From the NCBI GenBank assembly GCA_005880615.1, contig VBID01000133.1, positions 1 through 34,012 on the forward strand: 34,012 nt of DNA, read 5' to 3'. The position numbers and the translations under genes were made by a program. Source of the DNA: Chloroflexota bacterium (GTDB lineage Bacteria > Chloroflexota > Dormibacteria > CF-121). Below the pieces are notes generated by a model. It was not told where the DNA came from, did no database searches, and was given only the letters and a program-made list of their open reading frames with translations. Of the stretch, positions 1 through 6,996 are shown in pieces; position 1 is the first letter of the stretch; each line of letters begins with the position of its first letter.

Positions 1-49
1 AACCGCCCCGCTGGACGAGCGTGTCCAGGAAGGCCTCGATCCGCTTCAT
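1..49 (-). CDS. N-terminal fragment of a gene running off the left edge
   Basis: An ATG at 49 opens a frame that continues leftward to the window edge and begins MKRIEAFLDTLVQRGG. A GGGGA stretch six bases upstream could serve as ribosome binding site. The start resembles the N-terminus of PilT-type twitching ATPases (a helix followed by a Gly-rich SDLH motif), but the diagnostic part lies outside the window, so this is only a guess. Confidence 0.35.
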   Translation of the reverse strand, partial: MKRIEAFLDTLVQRGG

Positions 50-108
50 CAGCGTCCCCAGAATAGCCGCCGCTGCGGCCAGCCGCTTTCCCGCGGCTTA
101 TGCGGTGC

Positions 109-114
109 TAGAGT
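109..114 (+). promoter_or_regulatory. -10 box of a leaderless gene
   Basis: TAGAGT ends six bases before the GTG at 121, the same geometry seen at several other starts in this window. No convincing -35 was found. Confidence 0.45.
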
Positions 115-120
115 CGAGTT

Positions 121-276
121 GTGCAGGTCATCACGATGGCCTTGCGGCAACCGAAGAGGATCGTCATCGCGTCCCTGGTCATGGTCATCCTGCTGGTGAT
201 GGCGGCCGTCGTGTCCGGCGTTGACTTCCTGATCGGAGGACTGGATCGGTTACGGGAGGTGCCTCCCTCTCTTTAG
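121..276 (+). CDS. small single-pass membrane protein, 51 aa
   Basis: The frame from GTG 121 (alternative ATG 136) to TAG 274-276 encodes a short basic N-terminus (about LRQPKR), one long hydrophobic segment (about residues 14-34) and a short polar tail. It has no family I recognise. Support is the membrane-segment pattern and a -10 box (TAGAGT) exactly six bases before the GTG, which would make the message leaderless. Its 3' end overlaps the tail of the HD-GYP remnant on the other strand. Function unknown. Confidence 0.45.
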   Translation: MQVITMALRQPKRIVIASLVMVILLVMAAVVSGVDFLIGGLDRLREVPPSL

Positions 277-560
277 TCGCGGCCCAGGGCGCGAACCCGA
301 GCTGGCTTTTCGGCTCAGCGCTGTATTCGGGGCAAGGAGGCGGAGGAGCGCCTGAACGGCTGGGCGGTAGAGGTGGGTGCCGCTTTCCTTGCGCAGGATG
401 CGGACCGCCTCAGCCAGCGGGTACGCCTTCCGATAGGGCTGGTCGGTGACCAAGCACATCGTAGGTGTCCGCTACGGCGATGAGGCGGGGACTCCAGCTG
501 GATCTGGACGCCCTGCAGTCCCGTCGGGTAGCCGCCCCCGTCCATGCTCGACTTCCATGG
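250..560 (-). pseudogene. frameshifted C-terminal remnant of an HD-GYP c-di-GMP phosphodiesterase
   Basis: Read on the minus strand, three successive frames together give a textbook HD-GYP C-terminal half: MDGGGYPTGLQG, then RLIAVADTYDVL, then VTDQPYRKAYPLAEAVRIL and SGTHLYRPAVQALLRLL. Joining them needs removal of one extra C in a CCCC run and one extra G a little further on, so there are two +1 frameshifts. The N-terminal half with the HD pair is absent; upstream sequence has no HD-GYP character. HD-GYP proteins hydrolyse c-di-GMP, so this copy is inactive. It lies directly downstream, on the same strand, of a BldD-like c-di-GMP regulator. Consecutive sequencing errors are the alternative explanation for the frameshifts, but not for the missing N-terminus. 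Confidence 0.75.
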
Positions 561-691
561 CCAGGGTGGCCCGCAACACCTCCCGCACCGAGCGGCCCCG
601 CACTTGCTCGGCGGCAAGCTGCCTGAGCGCCAGAGCCATGCTGGCCATCACCAGCATCTGGGATTCTGATGCCCGCCTGGGCCGAGCGGAC

Positions 692-1225
692 TCACTCCGG
701 AGGCTGAGCGGGGCCTTGCGTCGCACCCGTGACCGGGGGGCGAGGCTCGTCTTCGCTGGTGGCGCGGAAAACGCCCCACTCCTGCAGTGTGCGCGCGAGC
801 ATCTCGGGAGTCGTCCGGTACGCCTCCGCCAGCCGGTCGAGATCGTCGGCGCGGAAGGTGATCACGTCGGCGTTGAAGTCCGACCGCTGCTGCTGCAGCT
901 CCAACACGTGCCGGGCCAGGATGGCGCCCTGCCTGGTGGGCATCGCCCGCAGCCGGTGGAGATCGACCACCAGCCTGGGCGGAACCGGGGGTTCGGGCGG
1001 TGTCTCGTCCTCGTCCGGGAGCAGCTCGCTGACCGGCACGTTGTAGAGGGTCGCGATTTGATGGAGCCGGGTGACCGAGACGTTGCGGTCACCCCGCTCA
1101 TAGGCAGCCAGAAGAGATCCTTTGAGCGCCTTACTCGACAACATTTCGATCTGTAGCAACGTCAGCCCTCGGAGCCGGCGCAGATTACGTAGTCGAGCCC
1201 CCACCCGCCGTGGATAGTCGTCCAT
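692..1225 (-). CDS. BldD-like XRE regulator with c-di-GMP-binding signature
   Basis: 177 aa from ATG 1225. Residues about 1-62 form an XRE helix-turn-helix domain beginning MDDYPRRVGARLRNLRR, with the YERGDRNVSV recognition region; this start aligns with actinobacterial BldD, and the longer upstream frame runs into the promoter. The C-terminal domain (LVVDLHRL, GAILARHVLELQQQR, then LQEWGV) matches BldD, including RSD, eight residues, RADD. In Streptomyces BldD the RxD-X8-RxxD motif binds tetrameric c-di-GMP, which drives dimerisation and DNA binding. The C-terminal tail is Pro-rich. A strong promoter lies upstream and an AGGGGG stretch precedes the ATG. Its downstream neighbour is an HD-GYP remnant, fitting a c-di-GMP context. 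The targets are unknown. Confidence 0.8.
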   Translation of the reverse strand: MDDYPRRVGARLRNLRRLRGLTLLQIEMLSSKALKGSLLAAYERGDRNVSVTRLHQIATLYNVPVSELLPDEDETPPEPPVPPRLVVDLHRLRAMPTRQGAILARHVLELQQQRSDFNADVITFRADDLDRLAEAYRTTPEMLARTLQEWGVFRATSEDEPRPPVTGATQGPAQPPE

Positions 1226-1252
1226 TAGCCCCCTTGTGAACGATCGTACGGC

Positions 1253-1282
1253 ATTATTGACGCGGCCGTCAGCCACTGTCAA
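1253..1282 (-). promoter_or_regulatory. sigma-A type promoter of the BldD-like gene
   Basis: On the minus strand a perfect TTGACA (1282-1277) is followed after 18 bases by AATAAT (1258-1253). Predicted transcription starts near 1246, giving a leader of about 21 bases before ATG 1225. A GATCGTACG-rich palindromic stretch sits in the leader. Confidence 0.75.
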
Positions 1283-1311
1283 GTACCACTTACCCCATTA
1301 TGGGGGTCAAC

Positions 1312-2640
1312 TTACACGGCAGGGCGGGCCTGACGGGCCTCGTAGGCCTGGCGGTATTGGCGGGCCGCCAGCGCCCCATGGCCTTCTGCCTCCAGCACCC
1401 GGGCGTAGTCATAGGCCACCCGGCTGCGCTCCAGCGCGCTCTCCACGCCGGCGGCGAGCTCCAGCGCCCGCTTAAAGTGGGCCCCCGCTTCCCGCGGCCG
1501 TCCATGGGCATGCGCCACCCGGCCGGCCACCCGCTCGGCGTTGATCCGGGCCAGGGGGTCGCTGGAGGCGGCGGCCGCTTCCAGCGCCTGCTCCAGCCGG
1601 GCACTGGCCCGGGCCAGCAGCCCCTGTTCCAGAGCGGCCTCGGCGGCACCCGCCAGCAGGTGGGGGACCAGCTCGCGGTCGCCCACCTCGGCTAGCCGGC
1701 CGGCGCCCTCGTCGAACAGGGCCTCGGCCTGCTGCGCCTTGCCCTGTTCCAGCAGGATCTCGGCCATGTTGCTCCGCAGCTGGGCGCCCATCCGGACGTC
1801 CTGCAGGGTTTCGAACAGCCGCAGGCTGCGCTGGGCGTACCCGAGGGCGGACCCCAGCTGACCGGCCAGCCGGTGCGAAACCGCCAGCCCTTCATAAATA
1901 GCCGCCAGGCGCGGCATGTCCAGCACATCGCCGGCAGCCCGGATCGCTGCTTCGTATTCGCTGATCGCCTCGTGCGGCTGGCCAGCGACGTAGTGCAGGT
2001 TGGCCTGGTGGCCCAGGATGCGGGCCTTCAGCAACGGGTCGTCCAGCCCAGCCGACTCATACGCCGCCCGCGCCTGCTCGAACCAGCGGCCGGCTTCGTG
2101 CGGGCGGCGGAGCAGGTAGTAAGCCGTGCCCATCCGGTCGTACAGCTCCACGGCCAGGCCGGCCCAGCCGGAGGCGTCCGCCGCTCGAATCGCCTCGTCC
2201 AGGATGGGAATGGCGTCGGTAACCGGGCCGGTCCGCATCACCGCTTCCGCCAGGATGGATTGCGCTCGGGTGCGCACATCCAGGGAGAGCGGCCGTCGCT
2301 GCAGCAGCTCGTCGATCAGGGCCCGAGCCCCGGCGCCGTCGCCGCGCCGAAGTCGGGTCTGGCCCTCGATCAGCGCCAGCTCCAGGGCGGGGGAGGACAC
2401 CGCCTCTCCCTGTAGGAAGTATTCGATGGGGCGCTGTAGCCGCTCGGCAATGATCTGCAAGGTCCGGGTGGAGGGATGGGCGCGGCCCAGTTCGACCTGA
2501 CTCAGGAAGGCCCGCGAAAAATCGTCGCCGGCGACGGCGGCCAGACTGAGCCCACGCTCGTGGCGGGCCTTGCGAATCCGGGCTCCGAGCTCTCCCGCTC
2601 GGGCATCCGGGACTGAGCGCTTGCGGGGGTTCGCCCTCAT
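1312..2640 (-). CDS. XRE-family regulator with TPR sensor domain
   Basis: 442 aa. Residues about 18-77 are an XRE helix-turn-helix (LGARIRKARHERGLSL ... FLSQVELGRAHPS). The rest is a run of tetratricopeptide-like helix pairs (for example YDRMGTAYYLLRRPHEA, ILGHQANLHYVAGQPHEA, LRSNMAEILLEQGKAQQA). XRE plus C-terminal TPR is the architecture of RRNPP peptide receptors (Rgg, PlcR, PrgX, AimR), though it also occurs in regulators not known to bind peptides. Directly upstream on the same strand is a 27-residue hydrophobic peptide gene, so the pair is a candidate signalling cassette. The gene has its own promoter between the peptide stop and its ATG, with a leader of about ten bases. Regulated genes and ligand are inferred, not seen. 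Confidence 0.85.
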   Translation of the reverse strand: MRANPRKRSVPDARAGELGARIRKARHERGLSLAAVAGDDFSRAFLSQVELGRAHPSTRTLQIIAERLQRPIEYFLQGEAVSSPALELALIEGQTRLRRGDGAGARALIDELLQRRPLSLDVRTRAQSILAEAVMRTGPVTDAIPILDEAIRAADASGWAGLAVELYDRMGTAYYLLRRPHEAGRWFEQARAAYESAGLDDPLLKARILGHQANLHYVAGQPHEAISEYEAAIRAAGDVLDMPRLAAIYEGLAVSHRLAGQLGSALGYAQRSLRLFETLQDVRMGAQLRSNMAEILLEQGKAQQAEALFDEGAGRLAEVGDRELVPHLLAGAAEAALEQGLLARASARLEQALEAAAASSDPLARINAERVAGRVAHAHGRPREAGAHFKRALELAAGVESALERSRVAYDYARVLEAEGHGALAARQYRQAYEARQARPAV

Positions 2641-2656
2641 GTCAATTAGGAACTAC

Positions 2657-2685
2657 AGTCTACGGGCGAACCCCTTTACATGCAA
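2657..2685 (-). promoter_or_regulatory. promoter of the XRE-TPR regulator
   Basis: Minus-strand TTGCAT (2685-2680), 17 bases, then TAGACT (2662-2657). It lies between the stop of the 27-aa peptide (2700) and the regulator ATG (2640), so the regulator can be transcribed apart from the peptide. Confidence 0.55.
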
Positions 2686-2699
2686 GCGGGAACTCCTGC

Positions 2700-2783
2700 C
2701 TAGAACGGTGCCGGCCAGATGCCGGCGGTGCCGACTAGCAGGCTGACTCCGAGGAACGCGATGGTGATCAACCATTTGCGCAT
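2700..2783 (-). CDS. 27-aa hydrophobic peptide, candidate secreted signal peptide precursor
   Basis: ATG 2783 to TAG 2702-2700. It starts MRKW, has a continuous hydrophobic core of about 18 residues, and ends in GIWPAPF. The ribosome binding site GGAGGTGA, five bases before the ATG, is close to perfectly complementary to the 16S tail and is the best in the window, which argues strongly for translation. A positive N-terminus, hydrophobic core and short distinct tail resemble SHP-type pheromone precursors paired with Rgg regulators. It lies 60 bases upstream of the XRE-TPR regulator on the same strand. A constitutive membrane micropeptide is the main alternative. It is too short for most gene callers. 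Confidence 0.65.
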   Translation of the reverse strand: MRKWLITIAFLGVSLLVGTAGIWPAPF

Positions 2784-2817
2784 ACTCCTCACCTCCCCGG
2801 AAAGGTGTTCCAAGGTG

Positions 2818-2823
2818 AGCTTA
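2818..2823 (-). promoter_or_regulatory. -10 box for the 27-aa peptide gene
   Basis: TAAGCT on the minus strand, with no good -35 at the expected place (2841-2846 is poor). The repeat half-site AACGTAAC (2853-2860) lies at about -42 to -49, where a class II activator would sit. Confidence 0.4.
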
Positions 2824-2847
2824 GGTTTGGTTGCGTTGCGGAAGGGT

Positions 2848-2905
2848 CACGTAACGTAACGGAAACCGCAAGAGCGGGTCGAAGGCGGACGGAGATTGTT
2901 ACGTT
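2848..2905. promoter_or_regulatory. operator-like inverted repeat between divergent genes
   Basis: AACGTAAC at 2853-2860 (inside CACGTAACGTAAC, 2848-2860) is exactly inverted as GTTACGTT at 2898-2905. The second copy overlaps the -35 (TTGTTA, 2896-2901) of the amidohydrolase promoter; the first lies behind the weak -35 of the peptide gene. One protein could activate the peptide and repress the amidohydrolase. The XRE-TPR regulator is the nearest candidate. Confidence 0.5.
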
Positions 2906-2917
2906 CCGGACGCGAGC

Positions 2918-2923
2918 TAGACT
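2918..2923 (+). promoter_or_regulatory. -10 box of the leaderless amidohydrolase gene
   Basis: TAGACT, with TTGTTA 16 bases upstream, ends six bases before ATG 2930. Transcription should begin at or next to the start codon. Confidence 0.65.
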
Positions 2924-2929
2924 CCATGC

Positions 2930-4126
2930 ATGTCGCTGGTTTTCGTAACAGCCGCGCGCCTGCTGGACGGACGGGGCGGCCCGCCCATCAAGCCGGGCCG
3001 GGTGCTGATTGAGGGCGATCGCATTCGGTCCCTCGGTGCGACGCTGCAGCCGCCGGCCGAGGCGCAGCGATACGATTTTCCGGACGCCACGATTCTCCCG
3101 GGGCTGATCGATTGCCACGTCCACCTCGCCGATGTGGGGGAGGCGGATCCAAAAGACTCGGCCGGCGAGGACGACGCGGTGCGGGTCCTGCGGCTCGCCC
3201 AGCACGCGGCCCGAACGCTGCGGGCGGGGGTGACGACCGTGCGCGACCTGGGCGGCCGCAACCACCTGGAGTTCGGGTTCCGGCAAGGGGTGGAGGCGGG
3301 CCTCGCGATCGCTCCCCGTCTCTGGCTCTGCGGCAAGATCGTCAGCATGACGACGCCGGGGGCGGATATGTGGCCGGGGATGTACCGGCAGGCCGACGGG
3401 CCCTGGGAGGTGGCCAAGGCGGTTCGCGAGCAGGTGAAGGCGGGGGCGGACGTCATCAAGGTGATGGCCAGCGGCGCCATCATGGCGCCGGCTAACGAGC
3501 GGCCGGGTCAGGCGCAGTACCGGCCCGATGAGCTGCAGGCTGCTACCGAGACGGCGCACGGGTTGGGCCGCCGGGTCGCTGCCCACGCCCACGGGATCGA
3601 GGGCATCCGCAATGCGGTCGCGGCGGGCGTCGACACGATCGAGCACGGCACCTACCTGCACCAGGATCCGGCGGTGGCGACCCAGATGGCCGCCCGGGGC
3701 ATCGCCCTGGTCCCCACCCTGAAGGCGGTGACGCTCCTGGCGGACCCGCCCGGGCCCGGGATCCCGGCGGAGATTGCGGAGAAGGCGCGTGCGGCGCGCG
3801 ATCATGCCGGCCGGTCCTTTCGCCTGGCGATGGAGGCGGGCGTCCCGATTGCGATGGGGACCGACGCCGCCACGTCGTTCAACCACCACGGCCAGAACGC
3901 GGACGAGCTGGTCCTCATGGTGGAAGGGGGGATGACGCCCATGCAGGCCATCACCGCCGCCACCGCGACGGCTGCCCGGGCTCTCGGCCGCGATCACGAG
4001 CTGGGCAGTTTGCAGCCAGGCTTCCTCGCCGATCTGATCGTCGTGGGGGGCAATCCCGTGGACGACGTGAGCCTCCTGCGCCAGCCGCCCCAGGCCGTAT
4101 TCCTGGGCGGCCGTCTCGTGGTCTGA
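2930..4126 (+). CDS. metal-dependent amidohydrolase, Xaa-Pro dipeptidase-like
   Basis: 398 aa. An N-terminal beta-sandwich half is followed by the TIM-barrel metal site: CHVHL (His 63 and 65), VIKVMASGA (the Lys that is usually carboxylated), AAHAHG, TIEHGTYL and GTDAATS, then the returning sandwich strand FLADLIVVGGNPVDDV. All expected ligands are present, so it should be an active cytosolic binuclear hydrolase. The pattern matches the imidazolonepropionase-like amidohydrolases that include Xaa-Pro and Xaa-Arg dipeptidases; substrate cannot be assigned. It is leaderless, and it is divergent from the peptide/XRE-TPR pair. Its TGA overlaps the ATG of the next gene by one base. Confidence 0.85.
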   Translation: MSLVFVTAARLLDGRGGPPIKPGRVLIEGDRIRSLGATLQPPAEAQRYDFPDATILPGLIDCHVHLADVGEADPKDSAGEDDAVRVLRLAQHAARTLRAGVTTVRDLGGRNHLEFGFRQGVEAGLAIAPRLWLCGKIVSMTTPGADMWPGMYRQADGPWEVAKAVREQVKAGADVIKVMASGAIMAPANERPGQAQYRPDELQAATETAHGLGRRVAAHAHGIEGIRNAVAAGVDTIEHGTYLHQDPAVATQMAARGIALVPTLKAVTLLADPPGPGIPAEIAEKARAARDHAGRSFRLAMEAGVPIAMGTDAATSFNHHGQNADELVLMVEGGMTPMQAITAATATAARALGRDHELGSLQPGFLADLIVVGGNPVDDVSLLRQPPQAVFLGGRLVV

Positions 4127-5070
4127 TGGAGATCCGGCTTCTTCCCGCCGAGCGCCTGGCGGAATGGGTCGAGCTCTGGAACATCCTGCGGCCGCACTGG
4201 CAGACCGATGTCGAGTCCATCGAGCTCGAAGATGGTCTTCGCCCGGCCGGCGAGCCGCTCTTGCGGCTGGTGGTTGAGCATCGTGGTCGGTTCGTGGCCG
4301 TCGGTCAGGTCTGGGTCAGCGACTGGGGCGAGGTGATCCACGATGCCGCGTTTGTGGATGTCGGCGTGGAACGCGGCTCCCGCCGGCGAGGGCTGGGGAC
4401 CCGCCTGGCCCTTCAGCTGGAGGCGTTTGCCCGCGACCGTGGTATCCGCAAACTGGTGTGTTACGCGCTCACCGATGACTTTGAGGGTGCCGAGCCCTTC
4501 CTCCAGCGGTTCGGCTACCGGGAGGTGGAGCGCGAACAGACCTCGGTGCAAGAACCGGCGACCGTGGATCGCTCCGCCTTGCCGCGCCTGCGACGTGAGC
4601 TCCAGGCGCAGGGTATCGAGGTCGTCCCGTTCTCGGCTATCGATTCTCCCGAGAACCGGCATCGGTTGCACCAGGCGGCCACCGAAATGGAAGACGACGT
4701 CCCGTCGCTGTTTGACTGGGGCTTACCTGGCTTTTTGCTCTTCGAGGCACGCTGGTTTCAACGGCCGGGCTCTCTGCCGGATGCCATCTTTATCGCCCGG
4801 GATGGGGATCGGGTCGTGGGGATAAGCAGCCTGGAGCGCCGGCCGGACGGCGACATGGACGTGGGCCTGACCGGGACAGCCCGCACGCACCGCCGGCGTG
4901 GCATCGCGCGCGTTCTCAAGTTGGCTGCCACCGAGTATGCCGCCGCCCACGGGGTCGCCCGCGTCCACACCGGGAACGCGACTGTCAACGAAGGCATGCT
5001 CTCGCTGAATCGATCCCTGGGTTTTCGGCCCGACGTCGTCGAGATTAACTACGAGAAAGTCCTCAGCTAG
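4126..5070 (+). CDS. tandem GNAT acetyltransferase
   Basis: 314 aa with two GNAT domains. The first has the acetyl-CoA loop in VERGSRRRGLGTRLA (about residues 83-97) and ends at the GYREVE strand. The second has TARTHRRRGIARVLK (about residues 250-264), then NATVNEGMLSLNRSLGF, typical of the second half of mycothiol synthase-like and other double-GNAT proteins. Its ATG overlaps the amidohydrolase TGA, so the two are translationally coupled. The acceptor is unknown; mycothiol synthase (MshD) has this architecture and a MshC-like gene lies 24 kb away, but nothing here proves that role. Confidence 0.8.
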   Translation: MEIRLLPAERLAEWVELWNILRPHWQTDVESIELEDGLRPAGEPLLRLVVEHRGRFVAVGQVWVSDWGEVIHDAAFVDVGVERGSRRRGLGTRLALQLEAFARDRGIRKLVCYALTDDFEGAEPFLQRFGYREVEREQTSVQEPATVDRSALPRLRRELQAQGIEVVPFSAIDSPENRHRLHQAATEMEDDVPSLFDWGLPGFLLFEARWFQRPGSLPDAIFIARDGDRVVGISSLERRPDGDMDVGLTGTARTHRRRGIARVLKLAATEYAAAHGVARVHTGNATVNEGMLSLNRSLGFRPDVVEINYEKVLS

Positions 5071-5081
5071 CCGGCGTTCGC

Positions 5082-5087
5082 TATGAT
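5082..5087 (+). promoter_or_regulatory. possible -10 box of the ABC exporter operon
   Basis: TATGAT stands just after the GNAT stop and about 50 bases before the ATPase start. No good -35 is seen, so this is tentative. Confidence 0.3.
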
Positions 5088-5100
5088 GCGCGAGCGGAAG

Positions 5101-5138
5101 TTTCCCTCCTCCGGGGGAGGGCCCGGGAGGGATGGGGA
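5101..5138. repeat. GGAGGG-type intergenic palindromic repeat, copy 1
   Basis: CCCTCC, a short loop, then GGGGGAGGG and a tail GGGAGGGATGGGG. Similar sequences occur at 7841-7877 and 20545-20590. This copy runs into the start of the ABC ATPase gene and supplies its GGAGG ribosome binding site. Confidence 0.6.
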
Positions 5139-5915
5139 TTGGCAATCGTCGGCACCGGCTACGCCATCGAGGTCCAGGGCCTGCGCAAGAGCTACGGATC
5201 GCTGGTGGCGGTCGACGGGATTTCCTTCAGCGTTCGAGAGAGGGAGATCTTTGGCCTCCTGGGGCCGAACGGCGCCGGCAAGACCACCACTGTCGAGATC
5301 CTGGAGGGCCTCCGCCGGGCCGATGCGGGCGGGGTCCTGGTGGCGGGGGTGGACGTGCGCAAAGACCCGAAAGCGGTCAAGAAGCTGGTCGGCGTCCAGC
5401 TGCAGTCGTCCGCCTTTTTCAGCGGTCTCAACCTGGTCGAACTGCTGGACATGTTTGCATCCCTGTATGGGCAGACCGTGAACGCGCGCGAGCTGCTCAA
5501 GAAGGTCGACCTGGAGGAGAAGGCGAACTCGACCGTGGACAAGCTCTCGGGCGGTCAGAAGCAGCGCTTCAGCATTGCGACGGCGCTGGTGAATGAGCCC
5601 CAGGTCCTCTTTCTCGATGAGCCCACCACCGGCCTCGACCCGCAGGCCCGGCGCAATCTGTGGGAGCTGGCCCAGACCCTGCGCGGCGAGGGCCGGACGA
5701 TCGTCCTCACCACTCACTATATGGAGGAGGCCGAGACCCTATGCGACCGGGTGGCCATCATGGACCGGGGCAAGATCCTGGCCCTGGACACGCCCCAATC
5801 CATGATCCAGAACCTGCTGGCCAAGGGGTTCCGCCGGGAACGGGTTGCCGAACGCGATGCCAATCTCGAGGACGTCTTCATCGACATGACAGGCCACCAC
5901 TTACGGGAAGACTGA
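5139..5915 (+). CDS. ABC transporter ATPase, DrrA/CcmA type
   Basis: 258 aa from TTG 5139, chosen because GGGAGG lies about eight bases upstream and the domain needs this N-terminus. Motifs in order: Walker A GPNGAGKTTT (about 43-52), Q-loop near VQLQSS, signature LSGGQKQR (about 138-145), Walker B VLFLDEPTTGLDP, and H-loop TTHYMEEAE. The C-terminus RDANLEDVFIDMTG is typical of drug/antibiotic exporter ATPases. It powers the ABC-2 permease encoded one base downstream. The exported substrate is unknown. Confidence 0.92.
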   Translation: MAIVGTGYAIEVQGLRKSYGSLVAVDGISFSVREREIFGLLGPNGAGKTTTVEILEGLRRADAGGVLVAGVDVRKDPKAVKKLVGVQLQSSAFFSGLNLVELLDMFASLYGQTVNARELLKKVDLEEKANSTVDKLSGGQKQRFSIATALVNEPQVLFLDEPTTGLDPQARRNLWELAQTLRGEGRTIVLTTHYMEEAETLCDRVAIMDRGKILALDTPQSMIQNLLAKGFRRERVAERDANLEDVFIDMTGHHLRED

Positions 5916-5916
5916 G

Positions 5917-6996
5917 ATGAAGCGGAACCCCCTGTTCATGCTGACCGTGTCGTCGCTCAAGGCCTACCTGCGCAACCGGGGCGCCATCTTCTTCAGCCTG
6001 CTGGTGCCGCTGATGATTCTGGCCATCTTCGGCGTGATCAACTTCAACAGCGCCGTCAGTGTCGACATCGGGGTGGTGGACCAGGCGCAGAACCCGGTCA
6101 GCCAGACGCTGCTCACCAATCTGCGCCAGGTGAAGGCCGTCAAACTCCACACCGGCAGCCTGGACTCCGAACTCAGCCAGCTCAAGCAGGGGAGCCGGGC
6201 GCTGGTGGTCGTCCTGCCGGCAGGGCTTGGCCAGGGACCGGCCAGTATTCCGGCCTATTTCAACCAGGGCCGGCCCCAGGACGCCCAGGCCGCCATCGCG
6301 ATCATGAGCCAGTTCGCGGACCGCGCCTCCTTCGCGGCGGCGAATGTCCAGCCGACCTTCGCGCTCAAGCCCCAACCTGTGCAGAGCCGCAACCTGACAT
6401 CGGTCGACTACCTGGTTCCGGGCATGATCGCGCTGTCGATCATGCAGACCGGGATCTTCAGCGTGGTCTTCGTCTTCGTGCAGCTCAAACAGCGCGGAGT
6501 CCTCCGCCGCCTGATGGCCACGCCCATGCGGGTCAGCGACTTCCTCACCTCGCAGGTTGCCACCCGCCTGTTCATGTCGGCTGTTCAGCTGATCGTGCTC
6601 CTGGCGGTGGGGCTGTTCGTCTTCCACATTCACTTCGAGGGCAATGTCCTCTACATGCTGGTGGTGGCGGTGCTGGGCGCCTGCATCTTCATCGCGATGG
6701 GGTTGGCGATTTCGGGTTGGGCCAAGAATGAGGAAACGGCAGCGCCGCTCGCCAACCTGATCTCCCTGCCGCTGATGTTCCTCTCGGGCATCTTCTTTCC
6801 CCGCTCGGTGCTGCCCGGCTGGCTGCAGACCGTCACCCAGTACTCCCCGCTGAGCTACGTGTCCGATGGGCTGCGCAGCATCAGCGTGGACGGGGCGTCT
6901 CTGTGGGCCGTGCGGTGGGACCTGGTCGGCATTGGCGTCTGGCTGGCCATCTCCGCCGCGATCGCCGCCAGGCTGTTCCGATGGGAGGTGACCTGA
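5917..6996 (+). CDS. ABC-2 type permease, DrrB-like
   Basis: 359 aa. One N-terminal membrane helix (AIFFSLLVPLMILAIFGVI), a large extracytoplasmic domain (about residues 45-165), then five further helices, the layout of ABC-2 exporter permeases with an extended external loop. The last cytosolic residues are LFRWEVT. It begins one base after the ATPase stop and its TGA overlaps the ATG of the next gene, so the exporter pair and the following PPOX protein form one translationally coupled operon. Confidence 0.9.
   Translation: MKRNPLFMLTVSSLKAYLRNRGAIFFSLLVPLMILAIFGVINFNSAVSVDIGVVDQAQNPVSQTLLTNLRQVKAVKLHTGSLDSELSQLKQGSRALVVVLPAGLGQGPASIPAYFNQGRPQDAQAAIAIMSQFADRASFAAANVQPTFALKPQPVQSRNLTSVDYLVPGMIALSIMQTGIFSVVFVFVQLKQRGVLRRLMATPMRVSDFLTSQVATRLFMSAVQLIVLLAVGLFVFHIHFEGNVLYMLVVAVLGACIFIAMGLAISGWAKNEETAAPLANLISLPLMFLSGIFFPRSVLPGWLQTVTQYSPLSYVSDGLRSISVDGASLWAVRWDLVGIGVWLAISAAIAARLFRWEVT

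Noticed and set aside
446-1156. Plus-strand open frame over the HD-GYP remnant and BldD-like gene
   Set aside because: No domain features and no ribosome binding site; the minus strand explains both parts.
2789-3997. Long minus-strand open frame (about 402 codons) opposite the amidohydrolase
   Set aside because: Arg/His-rich low-complexity product; the plus strand has all amidohydrolase metal ligands and a promoter.
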